64,000 nt of DNA, taken from positions 22,520,258 through 22,584,257 of the forward strand of contig NC_079497.1 in assembly GCF_030052815.1 (NCBI RefSeq), read 5' to 3'. The notes beneath the pieces were generated by a model. The model ran no database searches and had not been told where the DNA came from. It was given only the letters and a program-made list of their open reading frames with translations. The translations under genes were made by a program, and so were the position numbers. The stretch comes from Hevea brasiliensis. Its lineage: Eukaryota; Streptophyta; Magnoliopsida; Malpighiales; Euphorbiaceae. Below, piece after piece: positions 59,229 through 64,000 of this stretch (the stretch's first letter is position 1; each line of letters starts with the position of its first letter).

Positions 59229-62208
59229 TGTAGGGAGGGGGCGTGAGGCGAAATATCATCCATTAAAATTATATAAAATGCACCAGGTAATGCCCAGGAA
59301 AGATGGTAGAGTCACAATGTTCTCACTTAAGTACCACCTCCTTAGACAGCATTTCCTAGACATGCACTTCATACAATCCTAATAGAATCAAACCACTGGT
59401 AAGTATCGTCTTCCCATAACACTACCACGGTACTAAGGATTTATACCACGAAGGCATAGATAGACAGGAGTCGCCACCCGGGTAATAACCGGGACATATT
59501 CAGTGTTTCTTCCGAGGGTCATGGATGGCAACTTACTCCTTGCAGAGTTTTCACAACCGTCATTATCATAGCCCAATGTCTAGGTTCGGGATAGTGGGTA
59601 CGTAAGGGGAAGGTGTTAGGCACCCCCTACGCCTGGTCTAACCTCGTTAATTCGAGTGCCAGTCCTATACTAATGTTTCTAGAAGTCTTATTTATTATTC
59701 CTTTATTAAACTTTATCCTAAAAATGCAATTCTAATCCTACACACGCAAGTAATTCACAAAAGGATTATTGTTTACACACAATTTTCATGCACAAGTAAT
59801 TCCTATCTATGGGGTTGCTAATTATTTAAATGACATTTACCAGATGACTAAAATTAATTTATTATTGAGAATTTAATTTACAAATAAATTCAATTTCAAA
59901 TAACCCTACGTTTCTATTTAACATAATTAATTAATTTTCACCAAGTTACCCTAAGGATAATTAAACTAAGTTAATTATGTACGTGTAATTTATTCTAATA
60001 TCACATAAGGCCCAAACAATCACAACCTAATAAAGATTTCTAACATGCAAATTTATTTTATAATTACCAAGTATTAAATTAAATTTATTTACATGCCAAT
60101 GTTAGTTTAATTTACAAACAAGATTAATTTTAATTTACAAAGTATTTATTTAAATTAATTATATGCAAAAGTCAGTTAAATTAAAAATAAAGTTAATTTT
60201 GATTTACCAAATAAAAGTTCTATTATTACTACAATTTCATGCCAATGGTTATTCGAGAAGTTTAGAGCTACTTACCTGTTGGTAAATGCAGTTGCCATTG
60301 GGGCAAGCTACCCTTAAAAAAGGGTATTCTCTTCTAGTATAGCAATGATAACCCTGGCTTACTCCTGTTTAGCTCCATATAAGCTCCACGCAAATGCCCT
60401 CTTTGGTACTTACCTTAGGGCTACTTACCAATTTTGTTTGTAATAAAAAATAAAGAAACTAAAGAAAATAAAAGAAATAAAGAAAATATTAATAACAATT
60501 TACATTGGATTCTAACTCTAGTCTCCTAAAGGGTTAAGACTCCTAATTAGTTACAACTACCTAATAGTCTAAGTCTTCTAACATGATCCAAACACTTCAT
60601 AACACTTCTTGAATTAAAAGAACACAGAAAAATATATCAAATATCAATTAAAACCTAAGAAAATACAAGAACATGCATAAATATACAATTTCTAAATTCT
60701 GGCATATTAACGATAGCAAGAAATCTGATTTTTTAAAAATAGTTATATATGCCTAAAAATCATAAAAAAAATTACAGAAGACAGCCTTCATATCATAAAA
60801 GATCATAAAATTTATAAATCAAACAAAACCCTAGCCGAATGGTCTACATAAATCGTAACTTTTCTAAGTGACAGAATCGTACTATTTTTTTGTAAAATTC
60901 ATAACTCATTAACCACAACAGATATGAATGCAAAGCCAATTGGAAAAGATTCATAAGATTCTGAAGTTAATTTTAGACACTAGATTTGCACCAAAATATT
61001 AAGGAACAAGGGAGATATGGGCTCCACAAATCGGATATCCTGCAAATCAGATTTTACAGGAACCCTAACTTCAAACAGCCATAACTTACAAAATATTAAA
61101 GCTTTTTTAGTGATTCTTGAGCCTAAAATTAATGGAATTTCATGTAGAACATGAATATAATTTTTACAAATTTTTTACAGATTTAGAAAATAAAGAAAAA
61201 TAATAAAAATACGAGAGACAGAAACTAAATATGTGCAGAGTTGTATATACCCTCAAATTAAACATGATTACATGATCAATATGAATATATAAAATAAATT
61301 GAAGACAAGGAGCATAGAATTAAAATATTGTGTGGCATAGATCTTGAAAAGAAAACAATAAAAACTGACCCACCAGAAATCTTGTATGAAAATCTTCTTG
61401 AAGAAAAGAAAAAATAAGGAAGAACTCAAAGAGTCTTGAATATCTCTAAATTTCTTATAGCTCTGAATTTTCTCTTCCTCTTTCCTCCCATCCTCCCCCC
61501 TTTCTTCCCTTCTCTAGTAGGGTATATATAGTGTTTTGGGAGAGAGGTGTGATAGGGTTTGGAGTCTTAGAGTGATAAAGTTTAGATGACTTAAACAACT
61601 AAGATTGCAGAATTCGAATAAGACTGGGATATGGGTGAGGTGTTTCAACCAATAGGAAGACAGGAAAAAATGGAAAGCACCGATAAGGAGTGAGGAAGAG
61701 GTGTGGTAGGGTTTGGAGTCCTAGTGTGATAAAATTCAGATAACTTAAATGACTAGGATTGATGAATTCGAATGAGACTGGAATATGGGTGAGGTGTTTC
61801 AACCAATAGGAAGACAGGAAAAGATAGAAGGCACCAATAGGGAGTGAGGAAGAGAGTGGGGCCAAGGAGGAGAGAGATATTTTGTTATTTTAATTTTTAG
61901 AAAATAATTAAATGGGTCCCATTTAAAATTCCTAACTAGGCTTTTTTAGGCCCATGGAGCCCAATTAAACTTAGTTAGATTCATTTAAGAACTACCCATA
62001 TTAAATTTAAACGAAATGAAATTTTATTTAAATTTAATTAAATTAATTTCCCCAAAACTTTATTATTATTTTTATTTTTTCAAGATCATGCCACGGAATT
62101 AATAATTCAGCTCCATGCCTCCAATTACATCTTACAGTCATATAAATTTTCATCATCGGATTTCCCACGGCCTCAATGCACATACTCATCACAAAATAAG
62201 GGTCTACA
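59229..62208 (-). repeat. Element F 5' LTR (right)
   Basis: 2980 bp. Minus-strand TATA-like CTATATATACC near 61531-61521. It carries a 33-bp or so segment (about 60072-60105) absent from the left LTR. Ends GGGTCTACA at 62208, followed by ACATG. Confidence 0.95.
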
Positions 62209-62833
62209 ACATGATTGAACAATTAAAGAAGACACCTGCTCGAATCTCCTTGCTATCATTAATATTGAGCTCAAAAGTGCATCGCCATGCCATATAGAAG
62301 GTTCTGGACCAGGCCTTTGTAGCCCTTGACATCACACCGAGGCAATTTTAAAAGATAGTTGGACAAATTCAGGCATCCAATTTCGTCACTTTCTCCAAGA
62401 TGAAATAGACCCGACTGACTTGAAGTATACCAAAGCTCTGCATGTGACAGTTAAGTTTAAAGGATGTTTGGTTTCTAAAGTTCTAACTAACAATGGCTCG
62501 GCACTCAACGTCTTGCCCAACGCACCTCTGGCAAGACTCCCGGTAGACCCATATGGAGTACGCCAAAGTTCCATGATTGTGAGGGCATTTGATGGCACAA
62601 AGAGAGACGTGTTAGGAGACACTGACTTACCACTTCAAATTGGGGCGTGTACTTTCAATGTTACATTCCAGGTAATGGATTTTGAGCCAGCATATACTAT
62701 ACTGTTAGGGAGGCCCTGGATTCATTCAGCAAATGCGATGCCCTCAACTCTGCACCAGAGGATCAAATATGTCATGAATGGCAAAATCATCACGGTGAGA
62801 GGAGAAGAAGCTATGCTAGTCACCAAGCCGTAG
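62209..62833 (+). pseudogene. Element E protease region (resumes after F)
   Basis: After one ACATG is removed, E's frame continues from SEYD across the junction into MIEQLKKTPARISLLSLIL, the expected sequence before the protease. One frameshift falls near 62360-62420. Then KVLTNNGSALNVLPN, VRAFDGTKRDVLGDTDLPL and AYTILLGRPWIHSANA follow: a retroviral-type aspartic protease fold. The catalytic motif D(T/N)GS reads NNGS, so the protease is dead. Confidence 0.85.
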
Positions 62834-64000
62834 TCAGTTCCTTATGTGGAAACAACTGAACGATCCCTAGAGAGTTCATTTCAAGCATTAGAGTTGCTAG
62901 GAACTGCCCTAGGGGACAAGGGAGCTGCAGCCATGGTTGCAAAAGTGATGCTGAAAATGGTTATGAAAAGAGCAAGGGATTAGGTGCCGCCCTGCAAGGA
63001 ATTATCGAACTCGTGTCAGTTACTCGGAGAAATGGTCGCTCAGGGTTGGGATATGATGCGGATGCTTTGATTGATGGAAGGTTCCAGATGAGGAACATAC
63101 TCAGGGATTAAAGATTCGACAGGTCTCTTGAAATGAGGAAAAATGTTCCGAAAATCTCAAACATTTTTACCAGACTGATCATTGAGAACTTAGAAGAAGA
63201 GGATGGAGAATCTGCCTCGGAGTCATCTATCAATGTCTTGCACTTGGATTCCATGTCTGAAATACTGATCTCACCAACCACTGAGAAACAAGAGCTTGAC
63301 AATTGGGAAGCTGAGGATATCCCTATGCTTTATTTTGAGTAAAGTATATTTTGTTACCAACACTTGATTACTTTGTCCATGGAGTCAAGTGTGATTCTGT
63401 AAATGAACCTCTTCTTATGATTAAACAATTAACAAATTAATAGCGCATTTTCCCAAACTCTATTTTCTTTTCAAAGTTCATTGTTAAAATCCAATCTTTA
63501 ATATAATCCATTTTTATTTCTTCAGGACCATTGACCAACTCAGTCATAATAATCCAATCAACCTCAAAATCCCTTATGTTAACTTTGAGAGTCCCATAAT
63601 CGCCATCGACACAAGTGATCCTAAATAAGAGCCTGTGAAAAAGCAGGGAGAAGCAGATGAACCCACCTTGGTACCTTAAATTTAGGCACAAAGGAAAATA
63701 AAAGGGAACTCAGAATCATAAATAATGAAGAATTAGAAGATATGATTCAATTGTTAAAGGAATTCATCGACGTGTTTGCTTAGGGCTATGATGATATGCC
63801 AGGATTGGACCCTCAGATAGTCACGCATAAGATTCCTTTAATTCCTGGAACAGTCCCAGTTAAATAAAAATTGAGGAGAATGAACCCTGACACACTACTC
63901 AAGGTTAGGGTTGAAGTTAAAAAGCAATACGATGCTGGATTCCTAGAAGTGGTAAAATACCCAGAATGGGTAGCTAATGTTGTCCCCGTAATGAAGAAAG
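62834..64000 (+). pseudogene. Element E pol: pre-RT linker and RT start (runs off the window)
   Basis: Degenerate linker with several frames to about 63690 (one phrase, IPYVNFESPIIAID, at 63560-63610). From about 63720: EDMIQLLKEFIDVFA, a stop, YDDMPGLDPQIVTHKIPL, then KLRRMNPDTLL and, at the window edge, EVVKYPEWVANVVPVMKK, the start of Tat RT. The remaining pol and 3' LTR lie beyond 64000. Confidence 0.85.

Larger units (their letters stand above)
49978..62208 (-). mobile_element. Element F: Tat/Ogre-family retrotransposon, deleted, nested in E
   Basis: Direct LTRs 49978-52926 and 59229-62208, termini TGTAG...CTACA, flanked by ACATG. The primer site lies reversed at 59208-59227 and a purine tract (minus AGTGGAGGGCAAAC) at 52927-52940, so the element reads right to left. 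The internal part is only 6.3 kb: gag C-terminus, a short piece before RT, then integrase C-terminal sequence in two copies. RT, RNase H and most of the integrase core are gone. First 230 bp of the two LTRs differ at about six sites (2-3%), so it is older than the copia insertion. It cannot move on its own proteins. Confidence 0.95.

Noticed and set aside
1..64000. CRISPR arrays, bacterial operons, organelle insertions, tRNA or rRNA genes
   Set aside because: None seen. Repeats are LTR-derived or simple, and the only short repeated unit with spacing regularity (43443-43855) is a direct tandem array without spacers.

Overview
This window is plant nuclear DNA, most likely from a eudicot. It is AT-rich, non-coding over most of its length, and filled with plant retrotransposon lineages: SIRE/Maximus-type Ty1/copia, Tat/Ogre-type and Tekay/Del-type Ty3/gypsy, RTE-type and L1-type LINEs. 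I cannot name the species; the order Malpighiales is only a weak impression. Only one convincing host gene is visible, a 148-codon conserved plant protein on the minus strand at 10446-10892.

Layout. 1-3070: rearranged tandem copies of a Ty3/gypsy LTR with TA microsatellites. 3071-5327: AT-rich, no gene. 5337-8593: a complete but dead RTE LINE (minus). 9290-9690: two copies of a repeat with an snRNA-promoter-like element. 10446-10892: the host gene. 11650-12033: candidate fold-back element with a long TA run. 12749-13951: gypsy LTR piece, cut off by the copia element. 13952-24699: a nearly intact 10.7 kb SIRE-like copia element with 1417-bp LTRs that differ at about 12 sites, gag, pol and a third ORF. 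24890-25593: a 352-bp tandem duplication. 26083-28790: a Tat-like LTR (minus). 29918-35380: a 5'-truncated L1 LINE (minus), broken by an LTR fragment and an inversion. 36000-41130: an antisense ORF with a 'putative gypsy type transposon' domain, split by a roughly 3.1 kb solo LTR. 41503-41684: a captured fragment of the ribosomal protein eL14 (RPL14) gene. About 43 kb to the window end: a Tat/Ogre element (called E, plus strand) with LTR end, primer binding site, an extra ORF before gag, gag, protease and the start of RT. A second Tat-family element (called F, minus strand, 49978-62208) sits inside E with a perfect 5-bp target duplication.

How the parts relate. The region records successive nested insertions: F into E's coding frame, a solo LTR into an antisense ORF, the copia element next to an older gypsy LTR, and an LTR into an L1 followed by inversion. 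The copia element is the youngest and best preserved. Its three nonsense codons each fit one C-to-T change, as expected from methylated-cytosine decay. Catalytic aspartates have become asparagine in three unrelated elements.

Limits: LTR starts, TSDs and identities were read by eye. Lineage names rest on recognised motifs, not database searches.
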